Shown here: positions 50,491 through 62,716 of the stretch, in pieces
Layout: every line of letters starts with the position of its first letter
How positions within the stretch are numbered: position 1 is the first letter of the stretch
Source of the DNA: Symsagittifera roscoffensis
Lineage: Eukaryota > Xenacoelomorpha > Acoela > Convolutidae
Assembly: GCF_963678635.1 (NCBI RefSeq)
Contig: NC_087067.1
Coordinates: forward strand, 55,670,456 to 55,734,455
DNA: 64,000 nucleotides
Direction: 5' to 3'
The notes under the pieces: generated by a model
Databases searched by the model: none
Told to the model about the DNA's origin: nothing
The model's input: only the letters and a program-made list of their open reading frames with translations
Made by a program: the position numbers and the translations under genes

Positions 50491-50977
50491 TCTTCGAAAG
50501 TAGTTTATCATTAATAGTGCCCAGTGCACAGGCAGCGTTCGCGACCTGTATTGCATATTGTCTCAGATTGCGTCTTACAATTAGAATGTGTTTCCGATTA
50601 GTTAGATAGTGTTTTTGTGTTTTTCAGATTGTGTTTTTCAATAAGAATGCTTTTTCAAGATTGTAAGTTCGATTCAAAACAGCTGTCAGTTTAGAAGATC
50701 CATGAGATCATTAGCCTGAACGTAACCTGAAAAAGACATGTATACTAAAACTTTTTCATATATAGTGATTGAGCAAGCAAACTATTGCGGTTCAACCTGC
50801 TATTGTTATGGTATGTTAACTTTTCTTGATATTTAAGAATTTCGGAAGTTCAAAAATACGCACGGTTGCTGGCATCTAATGAATCTCCAGAATGCTTCTC
50901 GGCAACCCATTCGTGTTGTGGTTTTTTCGAAGTAATCAGACTCCGTTGAGTTTTTCTCGTTCATGAACAATTCGATT
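50491..50977. other. Spacer between LINE and mucolipin gene
   Basis: About 490 bp, T-rich, with repeated TTGTGTTTTTC-like phrases near 50600-50640. It should contain the 3' UTR of the mucolipin gene, but no clear polyadenylation signal on - was found. Confidence 0.5.
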
Positions 50978-53900
50978 TCACTCCTGTTCTTGTGCATCCC
51001 AGACACCAGCTCCTAAGCAACAAGGTGTGTTCTGCGAATGAAAATATAAAATATTAGCGGTATAGGAGTATGGGCTACAGACATGGTAGGTTTCGGAGAC
51101 AATCGCGATGATGAGTCCGACGATGAAGCAAATGTAGAGAGTTGTGAATAGAGTGATCCACAACTGGCTTATGACGAAGACTCCTCTGTTGTTGTTGCGA
51201 TGCATTTCTGAGAACGTGTTGAAAATGTCGTCTCCATTAGTAAGTGAGAACATGGTCTGCACTGTGCGTTCATAGGTCTCAAACTGAAACATTTAATCAA
51301 TTGAAATTAAAAGAGTTTTCTGACATTGAATAATTTTGAAATGTCGTTTATTTATCATGATCTTAAGGTTTTTTCTCTAATAACAAGGAATTGTGCAAAG
51401 ATATATTCGATCATTAGATCAGTTTTTTTTAGCAGGTGCTAAAATATGATTTTAGTTTTTGCTGGGGAACTGGAATCTTGAACTTGCTCCTTTTTTGCTG
51501 CTGCGTAGCTAAATTAGGCGTCCTCTATCTAAAATCCTCCTTCTAATTCTGTAGCTGTTATGGAGGCTATTGGAACATGTCACAAGTAGAGACAGCCACC
51601 ACAAAGTGAACAAAATCAAGAAATTGATTAAAACGGGATTAAAGTGCCTAACGACTGGAGAGTTTTTGGATCCAAAATATACAAAAATGAGCTTATATTT
51701 GATCAAAACCAAGTTGTTGGCCTCAACAGAACAAGCTTGCTCTGCATTGGTTTGCCCCTTTACTTGAATCAATCGTAATTGTTTCGCTAATCCGCCAACT
51801 GTAAGTTATGTACGCCTCTTTGTATATTCGTCTGCAAATTAGAAATATCAAAAATGGTGGATGTAAAAGCGTGATAGAAAGTGTTGACTGGCCTTGTAGT
51901 GATAGCCTCCAAATACAATCCAGGCGAAGAGAGAGTTGCCTATGGAGAAGACGATGATGCAGACCCCGAAGCGCATGAGAGGAGGGGTGGCTATCTTGAG
52001 AGCCAGAATCAGAATCTAAAAGGATCGATCATATTGTCACCACACTTATCTTGTTGAAAGTGCTTTGGCTGTTGACTTGACTTGACTTTACATTGAATTT
52101 GGAGCTGTAAGTGAAGTTTTGAAGCACTGCGATGTAGCTGAGCATGACGGCCAGGCCCAGGAACATGGAGCACTCGCTATAGCCGGATTTGATGAGTTCT
52201 GTGGTGATGAAGAGTTTGATTAGAGATCCAACCACTTCTGCACAGCAAGACACGATCGTCAGCCCGTTCCAGAAGTCCACAAACTCCAGCTGGTCGTGCA
52301 TGTTGAGCTTCTTCTGCTTGTGCACCAGCCAGAATTTGCGCACAATCTGAAATACCACAAAATGTACGTTGTGTGATAGTTGGTGACGGATAACAACACA
52401 TCAATTGAGTCGGCGATCTTCGTTTGTGATGTAACAACCGACCGTTCCGAGAATCCACTTGCGCCGAGCAGACTTGAAGGTGCTGAGTAAGAGTAATATA
52501 GACCAGGCCATAGCAATGGTGTCCAGACAGCCACTGGCTATCACATACACGTACTCCACTCCGTTGTCTAAAAAGAGAGAAGGAGGAATAAGTAGTCTAA
52601 GATCACACTAGCCCTCATGTGGACACACGCCAACGAACGCCAAGCAACAACATGTGCACATGGCAGCAGCTATAGTGTGACTGTGCAAGTTGTCGAAACA
52701 GATGGACAATCTTCTAACGACGTGAAAAGCAAGAACATGCACTTCAATAATACCGAACCCAAAAACAACTACTGCATAATAGTGCCAAAACAACAACTAC
52801 TGCCAAAACAACAACTACTGCATAATAGTGATGTCGTTTTCTAGTTACTATGACGTTAATGACTGAGTGGGCGGCTGTGTTTGTGTGTGTTGTGTTGTGT
52901 ATGTTTTTGCTTGTGTTTACTGTCCAAGTAGTAGACTGGGATGTTGCTGTTGTCCGCACAGGAGAGGGTCTCGCTCTGGATGTCCATGGACACCGGGTCC
53001 TGTCCTGTGTGGTACTCGTTGTCAATCACAATCTACACAACAATCATAATATCGACAAGCTACATGCATAAATAATGAGCAATGAGTTCATCTAACTGCT
53101 TCTGCTTAAAGCTTGAGCATTGCAATTGCTTGGCAACTAACTGTGTTCTGGAAACGGTAGCAATTGGGCTCGAAGAATACGTTGAGTGCCCCAAAGTGTT
53201 GGTTGAGGAGGAAGAACCTGAGCTGGATGGACTGGAACAGAGCCAGATTCTGATCTAGGTGGTAGTCTCCGAACTCCTCCTCCAGGAACTGTGTCAGATT
53301 GAAGTCCGGAGTGTTCACGGAAGGTGGGTAGGAGATGAGGCCGCATGCTGCAAATAACAACGCTATCTCGTCTCTATATCATACATAGTAACATAGACAG
53401 GAACTAGCATGATGCCACTTGTTCAGCCACAGACTATGCCCATGATCACTGCTTGTATTATAAATTGGGAAGGTAGGTGTAGTGTAGCCTAGTCTGTGAA
53501 TACTGTGTTAGTGGCATGTTGTTGTTGTTTGTGTTTGTGATAATCGGATACTTCGTTCTTTGTTAATGAGTGAAAACAAGAGTTTATATCTTTAATTTAA
53601 ACTTCTTGTCAATGATCTTTTGTTCAGAGATCTTGTTGTTAACTCTCTGCATGTTAGTTCGCAACCGTCCAAATGACTGTTGCATTAGGCCTGCTAGGTT
53701 GGCCTTGAATAAGTTATAACAATACATAACAGTTATTAATAATAATAATTCTCCAAGGTTACTGTACCACATTCCCCTAAGAACAACAAAATTTTACATA
53801 ATACCATATAAAATTTTTAAAAAATACAATATGAGTTTTAGGCTCAGTTTAATAACAATGTTTGATGTTGGTTAGTTTTATTTTTGCTCCTTGTTTTTCT

Positions 53901-56900
53901 TTTCCGATTCCGATTGTTTCCTCGCGGCATTCCATGCTTTAGTAATGTGCAACGATGTGGCACCAAATCTACGTTTGAATAAATGTCGCTCCGATAGGTC
54001 AAATGTCGTGTTCGTTGATTCACTGTCATCAGTTTTGATCGCTGCTTGTCTCGCCCGTTATGCCTCGAGAGCTGCCATATTCAAGTCGGAAACGTCGTCC
54101 TCGCAAGAAATCAGTTTTACCGAATGAGACACTGTGCTGCCATATCTCTTTGGCCCTTGATTTTTAGTCTGCCTATTGCTTCGCCTCACCGTTGTCTGCT
54201 CTTCCTTGTCCCACTCATCGGAGAAACCTGGTGGAGGACAATCATCCACTGAGACCGCCTGTTGTGTGAGTATTTGTTCGGCTTCGTTTTGAACCCCCCT
54301 GGTCAGTACCTGTTCTGCGAGTTCGTCCCATTCCCCTGGTGTCATATCCTTGTTCTGGAATGTATCCAGTATTTCTCTTTCTTTAGTCTGCCGCGTAATG
54401 CGTTTACTCCCTGGGACCTTCTTTGGGGTTGATGACGCTGGGGGATCGTTGTCAACAGTGTCTCGCTCTTTAACCTTCGCTGCTGTTTTAACAGCTTTTA
54501 GTTTTCGGACTTCTTGCGCTGTAGGCTTACCCATTTTGCTCTTTTGATTCTGCACCGTGGGTCCTGCTCTATTCGGTTTATTCCTTTTCCCACATAAGTT
54601 CAAACCACCGGCCGTCTCCGTGTCCTTCGGAGTTACTATAGTCGGACTATTTCGGAATTTATCCGTAGATCTACTTCAGTTGGTACTTTAATGCACTGCC
54701 ACTGGTCTTCCATATCATTTTCCTCCGCTGATTCACTATCAGCCTCTTCATACTCTCGAACTGTCTTCTGCTGTTTAGTTCTCGGCTCCTCCCCCGTTGG
54801 ACTTCTTTTCTTTTCGGACCCGCTCACAGTAGACGGTATGAATACTTTAGATTTCGCTATATCACTTTTCCTATAAACTGCACCTGCAGCTGTCTTTACA
54901 GTCGAGGGTGTCTCTGCCACAATTTTTCCTTTGAGTGGTATTGTCAAAGCCTTTCCACTTTTCCGTTGTTTGTGTTTGCGAAGGAAATTACCTGACCAAT
55001 TATCCGTCTCTGCACTTTGTTTATCTTCGATAAATCCTCGTTCCCACGAATATAACAATTCTTTCCTGAGTTCCGGATTTATGGTGCTGGTCTCATCAAC
55101 GATTCGTCTCAAATCGTTAGCCGATTTGTCTCTCCGGGTGGCGTTCCATCTCGCATTTGCCTCCAGCAATTGTTTCAACTCCTTAGCTCTTGCTCGTTCT
55201 TTTGCGGCGGCCGTATTTCGTAGAAACAATGGACTGACGTCACGACTATTTTGTCCTTTTCGAATGATCTTCACATTATCCCTTGATTGGTCTATGCGTC
55301 TTTTCAATTGAGAAGCTGTTAATGCAGATCGTTCCAGATGTTCTTTATCTAAACGATCAGACTCGTTAATGAATTTATCCCTCAAAATTTTAAATTCAGT
55401 TTTGGGCAATCGACCAAAGTGTGCTTCAAATGGTGACACTTTTATCGTTTTCTGTTTATTCCAATTTAAATTTCTAATGATTGTACTGAAGCAAAGTTTT
55501 ATCGATTGTACGTTTTCATCTAATAGTATGACTCCCAGTCTTCGTTTAAGGGTCTGTATCGTTCGCTCTACCAGACCGCACCCTCGATGATCACCCACCG
55601 GACAGAACTTTTGTGTAATTTTATTTTCTGTGCAGAATTTTTTCATCGCTTTTTCTTTAAACCCAGAAAACTGATCCGTTTTAATCGACTCCGGTATTCC
55701 ATGTGTATCAATTTAGGTACGAAAAGTTTTTATCGTTGCTTTTCCCCCAGTGGATTTCGTGACTTTAACTGACAGAAACTTAGAGTATCTATCAATAGCA
55801 ACCAACAAATATATCTTCTTTCCCTTATGATCTTCGAGTGGGCCTGCATAATCTAATTGCAATTCTTGCCCCGGCCGCGTCAGCAGTGGAAGTGGTTTTG
55901 CCGATTTTTTCGGAATTATATTTTTAGCGTTCTTACCATAACGAGTGCAACTTCTACACTCCTCGGCCAGGTTGACTATGTCCTTATGCATATGTGGCCA
56001 CCACAAATAATTGGACACCTCTAACATTGCCTCCTGACCGGGATGGCCCTGGTGGATTTGTCGAAGCACAGCATGTCTCAGTTTATCCGGTACTGCTAAT
56101 CGGTTGTCCACCAGTAGACAGTCGTCGACCACGGACATCTGGTGCCACAGAGGGTTGGTGTATGGCCCCATAAGCTCAAATCCTTGTCTATCATTACGCT
56201 CCACCACCCTTCTTAGCCTATCCATCCACTAACTTCCACGACACTAACTTCCGGACGACCCTAACTTCCGGACTGACACTAACTTCCGGACTGACTTCCC
56301 TGTCTTCTGTGCTCTCCCCGTAAAGATCCACTTCAACTACTTGTCCTATTCTTTCATCGTCCCTTGTTTTATTCTCCAGTAGTGCTCTTGGGCTCTGCAT
56401 TGACGAGATTGCTTCTGACTCCGTCATTGATCTTGGCTTGTCGTATCTTCCCCCCCCCCCCGTATAATTTTCCAGAACGAAACTTGTGCTGTTGCAACCG
56501 TAGATGTTGATTGGCCGCTGTTTCCAGTGTCCGCCTGGATGTACCGGTTCATTGCTCTCCATTCCACCTGTGGCATGCCATCTGAGTCTGAATTTTCTGA
56601 ATCCGACTTATTGGGATTATGCTGGATAGTTCTAGTCCGTTGGAATGTTGTTTCTGTGACATCTCCGTCAATGTATCGAGGCTACTCCGTTCCTGTATTC
56701 TGACTACCTTTCTCCCCTTTCCGCTGTTCAAATTTTCGCCTGTTTTCATTGCTCTGATTTCGAAACACTTTCTATTTCTGGTTCTAGTGTGAACTGATGA
56801 ATTTTTGTGACTTATTTTTGATTTTTCAACCGACTGTATTGAATGACAACTTTGAGATAAACTGATCTCTGGTTTTTCACAGGTTTCTCGTTTAATCGAT

Positions 56901-59900
56901 CGCGAACTTGTTTCGTTTTCGTTCCGGTCGTGCCCTGTTCGTTTTCGTCAATTTTGGTTGCCATAGCAACTGTTGGATGACGTCTACTGTTTTGACGCAC
57001 TCTATTCAGTTTTCGTTCCTGTCGAGCCCATCGTGATCACTCAGTTGACTGTGTAAACAGTCGAGAGCTCTATGAAAACTTTCTATCGATGTGACTACGA
57101 ATTTTTCATCTAATTCTGACTCTGGCCACGGTTCGCCATTAGTGTCTCTAGACAAATAATCCACAATGCCCATATCCCTTCCCGGTATATGAACAACTTT
57201 AAATTGATCAGGCAACAATCTATCGACCCATCTATTCTACCGAGATTGATAGGTTTTGTTTGACTTGTTTTCATCTAACGCTGAAACCAACGCTTTATGG
57301 TCTGTGGCTATCACGAATTCTTTCCCTAACAAACAGTGTTTAAATCGATCAACGGACCATACTACTGCTAACAGTTCCAACTCATTCGTCGAGTATTTCT
57401 TTTCTTGAATGTTCAAATACCTCGACGCGAATGCAATTGGTACCCAATCCCCCTCGGCTCTTTGTTGTTCTAACGTTGCGCCTAACCCATTATGGCTAGC
57501 GTCAGATTTTACTCTAGTAGCCATCTTAGGGTCATAATAATGAATTTTAGTTATATTTGCAACCGCTGTTTTTATCGATTCGAATATTTCCGAATGTTCT
57601 TCCCCACATTCCAATTTTTTAACTTGAATTTTCACACTAAGTTTCTTTTTCTCATTCTCTTCTCGCAAAAGGTGTCTAAGTTTTTCTGTTAAACTAGCCG
57701 CGTTTGGGATGAATTTAGCCAGATGATTTATGCTACCTATAAATGACCTAAGTTGTTTAAGTGATTTTGGCGGGCTGAGCTTCAATTTCGCTTCCGTTTT
57801 TGTTATTTTTGGTGAAATGCCTTCTGACAATAACATGTGCCCCAGCCAATTCACCTCATTTTCAAAAAATTCACATTTTGACAGTTTCAATGCCAGATTT
57901 TCTCTGTCGAATTTTTCGAAAACGTTCATAATCAGTTTTTCATGTTCTTGTTCACTCCCTTTAGATACAACAAGTATATCATCCAGGAAACAGATCGTGT
58001 TTTTCGAATGATTTAACGTTCGATCCATGGCTTTTTGGAACTCTGCTGGCATGTCCGCAAGCCAATAGAATCCAGTGAGAAACCTGTGCATTTCAATGGC
58101 CTGTCCGCCTATGATGTTAAAGTTGCATTGTTTTGCTGTCTCTGCAGTCAACCTTATTTGGCTGTACGCGTCTTTCAAGTCTAATACCGAGAAATAAAAA
58201 GTACCGTTTGTATTTGCTGTTACTATCTGACTAACCCCATCCAATAACTCGTCAACATTAGGCATTTGATATTTGTTTTTGAACAACTGCCTGTTGATAG
58301 GTTTCGCATCTAAAGCCAGCTTTAAAGAATCATCTTTTTTCACTGTGATTACAATTGGTGCTATAAAACAATCGCTAGTATATTTGTCCAGACGTTTTAT
58401 ATGCCCTTCTTTTAACAGTTTTTCCATTTGTTCATGTACCTTTTCCTGGATGTGTATTGGGATCCTTCTCCCTTTCTCTTGTAATGGACAAAGTGGATAT
58501 TTGAACTTTGTACTGACAACATGATTTTTCGAGCAACCCTGACGATCAAAAAGGTCCTTAAATTTACTATAAAATTTGTTTTTCCAACCTTCTGACTGTT
58601 CGCACAGTGGCACATCAAACCTCGTCTTATCTCTTGGTGCCAGCTTTTGTGTTGTGTGTATCCCCACTTTGCTCTGTAAGTCCAGCCCCAATATGCATCT
58701 TGTGCGTCGTTCTGTGATCAGAAATGATGGCCCCACTACTTCCCACCCTGCCGAACGGATGGTTGTGGTAATTGCTCCCAAAATGTTATTTGGCTGTTTA
58801 TTGTAGTCTACAAATTGAGCTGTCAAATTTAGATTCTCCCGTGGAATAAACTTCGTATTTTTGGAAGACTCTAGAATTTGTTTTGCTGTCGCCCAATTTA
58901 AGAACGATACTGGACTACCGGTGTCAATAGTCATATTGATAATTTGGTGATCAATTCTGACTAATGCTTTTAACGACTTTATCTGTTGTGATCGAGGGTT
59001 CCTGCGAATATCGACCTTTTGTATGTCTTTACCGCTATCCCCAACATTTATTTTTCGTTTCGATTGCTGTTTTATATATTCATCCATCTTCTCCATCGAC
59101 GAAATATCCGATTCTATTGCCTTTATTTCAAACTCATCGCATGAGTCAAAAGACTGAATCAAATTACCCTCTTCATCCGAGCTAGACGTTTTTCAGCAAT
59201 TTCATTTACTTGTTGTGACCTACACATTTTTGCAAAATGATTTGATTTGGAACAATTTTTACATGTTTTGCCCATGGCCGGACATTTCTTCAAATGACCT
59301 TCTTCAAATAGCCGACCACATCGAGTACACGTTTTTGTATCCATAGAGTTTCTTCCCTCTCTCCTGTCAGATGGTGCTCTCTTCTTTTACGGTTCTCTCG
59401 ATTGTCTCCGACTATTTGTGCTCTTATTCCCCACATTCATGATCGGTTCTTGTTTTATTTTCATTGTTTCATGAGCCTGACCTGCACCTGCAGTCATTGT
59501 TTTTGATTTTTGAAATGCCTGTTGTCTGTTTGCTTTGTTCAAATTTCAATGCCCTCTTCAGTACTTCCTCTGGTGTAAAGGTTTCGAACGTTAATGTATC
59601 TTGCAGTACCACGTTCTTTATTTTCGATATGAATAGCTCACGAACTAATTCGTCTTCCAGTGTCCCTAAATCCGCTTTAGCTGCCTGCGCAGTTAATGCA
59701 GCGTGAATTGCTTCTAATGTTTCTCCTGTTTCCTGCGCTCGATTAAACAATTTATAACGTTCATAAGTAACACTCTGTGCTTTGTCAAATGATACTTTTG
59801 CTAAAGCAACCATTTCCCGAAATTCTAGCTTTGAAACTTCTGTATGTGGATTCTTTTGCACAATTTTCTTTTTACCTTCTGTTCTCAACGCTAAGAACAA

Positions 59901-61103
59901 TCTAGAGGCCACTCGTTTCTGTACCTCATTATAATATACATTATGACAAACCTTTGGTCCTCTAGCTCTTCTTTCTTCATTTTCCAAAAGAACTCTGTCC
60001 CGCGCCAGTTTGTCTCTAGCCTCGGCTCCAACTGAAGGCTTTGTCTCTAGCCTCGGCTCCAACAGAACTTCTCTCGGTTCTTCTAACAATAATTCAGGAT
60101 TCACGCTCTCCTTAACTGTAACTGCCAATAGGAATTGATCTAACCAAATCTTGAAGTTCCAAGGAGGATCTGAATTTGCCGTTGTCCAGAATACAGGAAT
60201 TCCCATATCTGCTCTGTTATCTTGGGACATGAATCCTGCTGGCTGCGCCATGTGATAATCTGATACTTCGTTCTTAGTTAATGAGTGAAAACAGAAGTGT
60301 TTAAATCTTTAATTTGAACTTGTTGTCAATGATCTTTTGTTCAGAGATCTTGTTGTTAACTCTCTGCATGTTAGTTCGCAACCGTCCAAATGACTGTTGC
60401 ATTAGGCCTGCTAGGTTGGCCTTGAATAAGTTATAACAATACATAACAGTTATTAATAATAATAATTCTTCAAGGTTACTGTGGCAACAGTACTACACAG
60501 TACCACAGTGTTCAGTGTGGTCCCTAGGGTTGTTCTTACTCTTGTGGGGATCTATCTCTATCTCGACTGTGCGTGAGGTGGAGTTGTTGTCGTTAAACTT
60601 GTTCTGGAAGATGCACAGCTCCATGTTGATTGGCTCACTGCTCACCTGGTCTGGGTCGGACACGTTGCAGAAGGTCCAGTTTCCAATGGCCTTCGGGTCC
60701 AAGTTGAAGTATCTGCATAAAATCAAATCATTCTTGTTTACCGTTGCATTTCAAACTATGTCAGTGTCAGTGTTGTTTATGTGTTGTATATTTGATATAG
60801 CTTATGTGAGTGGTTTTGAGTGGATACTCACTCGTCCACCGCGAACTGGATGTACTGGGAGATCTGTTGTGGTCTGTATACGGAGTAGGGAAAGGGTGTC
60901 TTGTGGTCTGGGTTCGTGTAGTCTTCGTCCCAGTCCATGAGGAACAGGTGCTGCATACTTTCACTGTTTTCATCCATGAACAGCTGGTACTCCTGTTGGT
61001 AGCTCGCATACAACACCAACTAATTCACAACACAACACTACCTTAGTTTGCTCACCTTTTTTAGGGTTGATAATGGCGCACCGAAAGCGCCTTCGGAAAA
61101 CAT
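50978..61103 (-). CDS. Mucolipin (TRPML) cation channel, ten exons
   Basis: Endolysosomal cation channel of the TRP family. Proposed exons (-): 61103-61056, 61019-60832, 60712-60504, 53347-53142, 53032-52921, 52567-52443, 52346-52092, 52015-51893, 51283-51083, 51031-50978. All joins keep frame (507 codons with stop; human family members are about 550-580). Landmarks: lumenal first-loop segments (HLFLMDW, EIEIDPHK, VIDNEYHTGQDPVSMDIQ), the S2-S4 region with EFVDFWNGLTIV, pore helix and filter LTNGDDIF, and S6 CFIVGLIIAIVSETYH. The family's long cytosolic N-terminus is missing from the model, so an upstream exon may exist. Donor sites are GT except intron 8 (GC). Intron 3 (60503-53348) contains a whole Ty3/Gypsy element. 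The last intron (51 nt) is in frame, so its retention would also be translatable. Confidence 0.9.
53536..53771 (-). repeat. 3' LTR of intronic Gypsy element
   Basis: Direct repeat of 60251-60489. In sense it starts TGTGGTACAGTAACC after the purine-rich AGGGGAA and ends GATTATCACA. Confidence 0.9.
54058..54603 (-). pseudogene. Pol C-terminal tail of intronic Gypsy element
   Basis: 181 codons of basic, Lys/Thr-rich sequence ending with a RRSNRQTKNQGPKRYG segment, a pattern common at the end of Gypsy Pol proteins. It is out of frame with the integrase piece upstream. Confidence 0.65.
54636..56225 (-). pseudogene. Integrase of intronic Gypsy element, broken by a stop
   Basis: HHCC module (HQGHPGQEAM, CRSCTRYG) then the first catalytic Asp in LQLDYAGP. 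A TAA at 55713 interrupts the frame shortly before the second Asp (IKTDQF, just beyond the stop). The catalytic Glu is in CGLVERTIQTLKRRL. The tail is long and basic. A single base change would account for the stop. Confidence 0.85.
56226..57005 (-). pseudogene. Degenerate region between RNase H and integrase
   Basis: About 780 bp with short frames only. It holds tandem repeats of ACTAACTTCCGGAC at about 56228-56300 and a C10 run near 56451-56460, both prone to slippage. It probably derives from the Pol spacer by indels. Confidence 0.55.
57006..59344 (-). pseudogene. Nucleocapsid, protease, RT and RNase H of intronic Gypsy element
   Basis: Zinc knuckles CTRCGRLFEEGHLKKC and CKNCSKSNHFAKMC lie in 59344-59159. 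In another frame, 59162-57237 holds protease (IDTGSPVSFL), RT (LKDAYSQIRL, catalytic FLDDILVVS) and RNase H (SDASHNGLGATL, ATDHKALV). A TAG at 57237 interrupts the end of RNase H; the same frame continues to 57006. The frame change near 59160 and the TAG mark this as inactive. Confidence 0.85.
59469..60251 (-). pseudogene. Gag of intronic Gypsy element
   Basis: 260 codons with a capsid-like segment (WNFKIWLDQFLLAV; later ELVRELFISKIKN). The first ATG shares its A with the last base of the 5' LTR and overlaps the primer-binding site; the second ATG, at 60230, is an alternative start. It is an otherwise open frame, separated by a stop from the zinc-knuckle segment. Confidence 0.8.
60233..60250 (-). 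promoter_or_regulatory. Primer-binding site, tRNA-Ser type
   Basis: Directly after the 5' LTR the sense strand reads TGGCGCAGCCAGCAGGAT. Its complement ends in GCGCCA and reads back into a T-arm-like AATCCTGC, which fits the 3' end of a eukaryotic tRNA-Ser. The identity is inferred from general tRNA-Ser structure. Confidence 0.65.
60251..60489 (-). repeat. 5' LTR of intronic Gypsy element
   Basis: 239 bp, in sense TGTTGCCACAGTAACC to GATTATCACA. Its start lies only about 14 bp inside mucolipin intron 3, next to the splice donor at 60503. Confidence 0.9.
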
Positions 61104-62716
61104 TTAGGACTGGTCGAACGAAAATAGATTTATAGAAGTCCCAAAGAGGGTTACTTCGTTTGGCCAGAGAGTTAAAGCATGTGAATGAGTTAACCGCTAA
61201 ATTCAAAAGCTCATTTATAAGATAACTTAAAGTTATCTGAATAATTACTGTTCCGATTACTTCAAGTTAGAAGGGATTTTGGCTTCTATTGTTCTTTTAA
61301 AATAAGGAAACGTCGTTTGGTATTGAATGAGTCATCGTGATAAACCCCCTCTAAACATCATTTCAATTCCATACAAAGATTTTATTTGCTTTTTTTGATG
61401 TACAAAAAGCATCATTTCAATTAAGAGTCAATGAAGATATGATTTATAGATCGTGATGTTTTTTTCCAATTTTTTTTCAGGAAAATTGTTCATGCTGCAG
61501 TTTGATTTTTCGCGGTTTGACTTTTGGTTTCTTCTTCAGTTCACTTCATTTCCTTGGTTGAAAGGAAGGGAAACTTGGTTGAAAGGAAATTTTTCCCATT
61601 GACCCAGTTTCCTTGAATTGAGTCAGTTTTAATAAAAAAACTCAATCATAAATTGTTTTTGCAAATAAAAGAGTTTTATTGCCATCAATTTTTTTAACTT
61701 TGAAATTTGAAAGATGATTTTTTTAGAAAAACAAGTCAGTTTTTTTTCTGTTACCGAGTGTCCATTGACTCTTTTCCAACTTTCGGTTAGCTGTGTTTGG
61801 TTATACAAAATTGGTCGAGGTTTGAACGAGGTTTGAATTTTTTACTGAATTATTTTGGGGAAATTTTTTACAGGATTATGACCAATTATGTTGAAAGCTT
61901 GGACTTGTTACTGCTGCTTGAGCTCAGTTGGGTAACCAACGTCCAACAAGTCTCATTCAATTCTATTGGTGTCATGGGGGCTCTAAGGATGAGGTACATT
62001 TAGTACATAGAGGTCTTTTTCGAATTTTACAAAGTCACTGAACTTAGTGAAGACTTTTATATAGTCGTGGCGATTTATTTGTTTGTTAATTTTTTCAGGA
62101 AAATGTCTTAAAATAATCAAATAACTACAGATGTGCATTCGTACATTTTGATGTATTTATGAGTGCACATATGTATATATGCATTTTCGAGATCAATGTA
62201 AGCTCATCTGCTAAAAGTTTGGTAAATTGTGCTCTCCAAATATGAAACTGTACCTATTAATCCAGTTTTCTCAAAAAGTATCAATCATTAATTCGTCTTG
62301 CAATTCAAAGAGCCTTAAGGCTGTATAGTTTTTAGTTTTTTTTACTCTGAAATTCGAAAATTGACCGTTTTTTTTAAAATGAATTCAGTTTCTTTCTGTT
62401 TTCTTGCGTTCTTTAACTCTGTTCTAACTATCTGCTGGCTATGTTTGAAAACTGATCATTATATGAACCTACTGTTAGGCAGCCAATCGTCTTTCATTTG
62501 CAGTACTGAAATAGTATGAAACACACTACTGAAATGTATGCATCTTTCGTCAAATAATCTTCTACACTTGCGATCAGTTCAGTGTGTTATTAAGAACCTT
62601 CCTTTTTTTCCAACCTAACTCTTAAGCGAATAAAAGTGTTCATTAAAAGATTTTACTTTTGTGGAATAGCATCTGTCTCTCAGCTTTTTTTGTGGCTTGT
62701 GTCTAGTGACTATTAA
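61104..62716. other. AT-rich intergenic DNA with a diverged direct repeat
   Basis: No gene is seen. Segments near 61620-61810 and 62265-62460 resemble each other (ACT[TC]TGAAATT[TC]GAAA, then CAGTTT.TTTCTGTT and TCTTTAACTC-like phrases, then GGCTATGTTTG). Two nearby phrases of TTGGTTGAAAGGAA repeat at 61556-61590. This stretch may include the mucolipin promoter and any missing upstream exon. Confidence 0.45.

Larger units (their letters stand above)
53536..60489 (-). mobile_element. Ty3/Gypsy element inside mucolipin intron 3
   Basis: Flanked by direct LTRs of 236 and 239 bp with TGT...ACA ends. It lies in the same strand orientation as the host gene. In sense: 5' LTR (right), gag, zinc knuckles, protease-RT-RNase H, integrase, Pol tail, 3' LTR (left). 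It is unrelated to GE1/GE2 in gag and much shorter. LTRs differ by roughly 4%, and stops interrupt RNase H and integrase, so it is old. The 5-bp flanks (GTGTT and GTACT on +) are not an exact target duplication. Confidence 0.9.

Noticed and set aside
53536-60489. Exact target-site duplication of the intronic Gypsy element
   Set aside because: The flanking 4-6 bases do not match; only a loose similarity (GTGTT versus GTACT) is seen.
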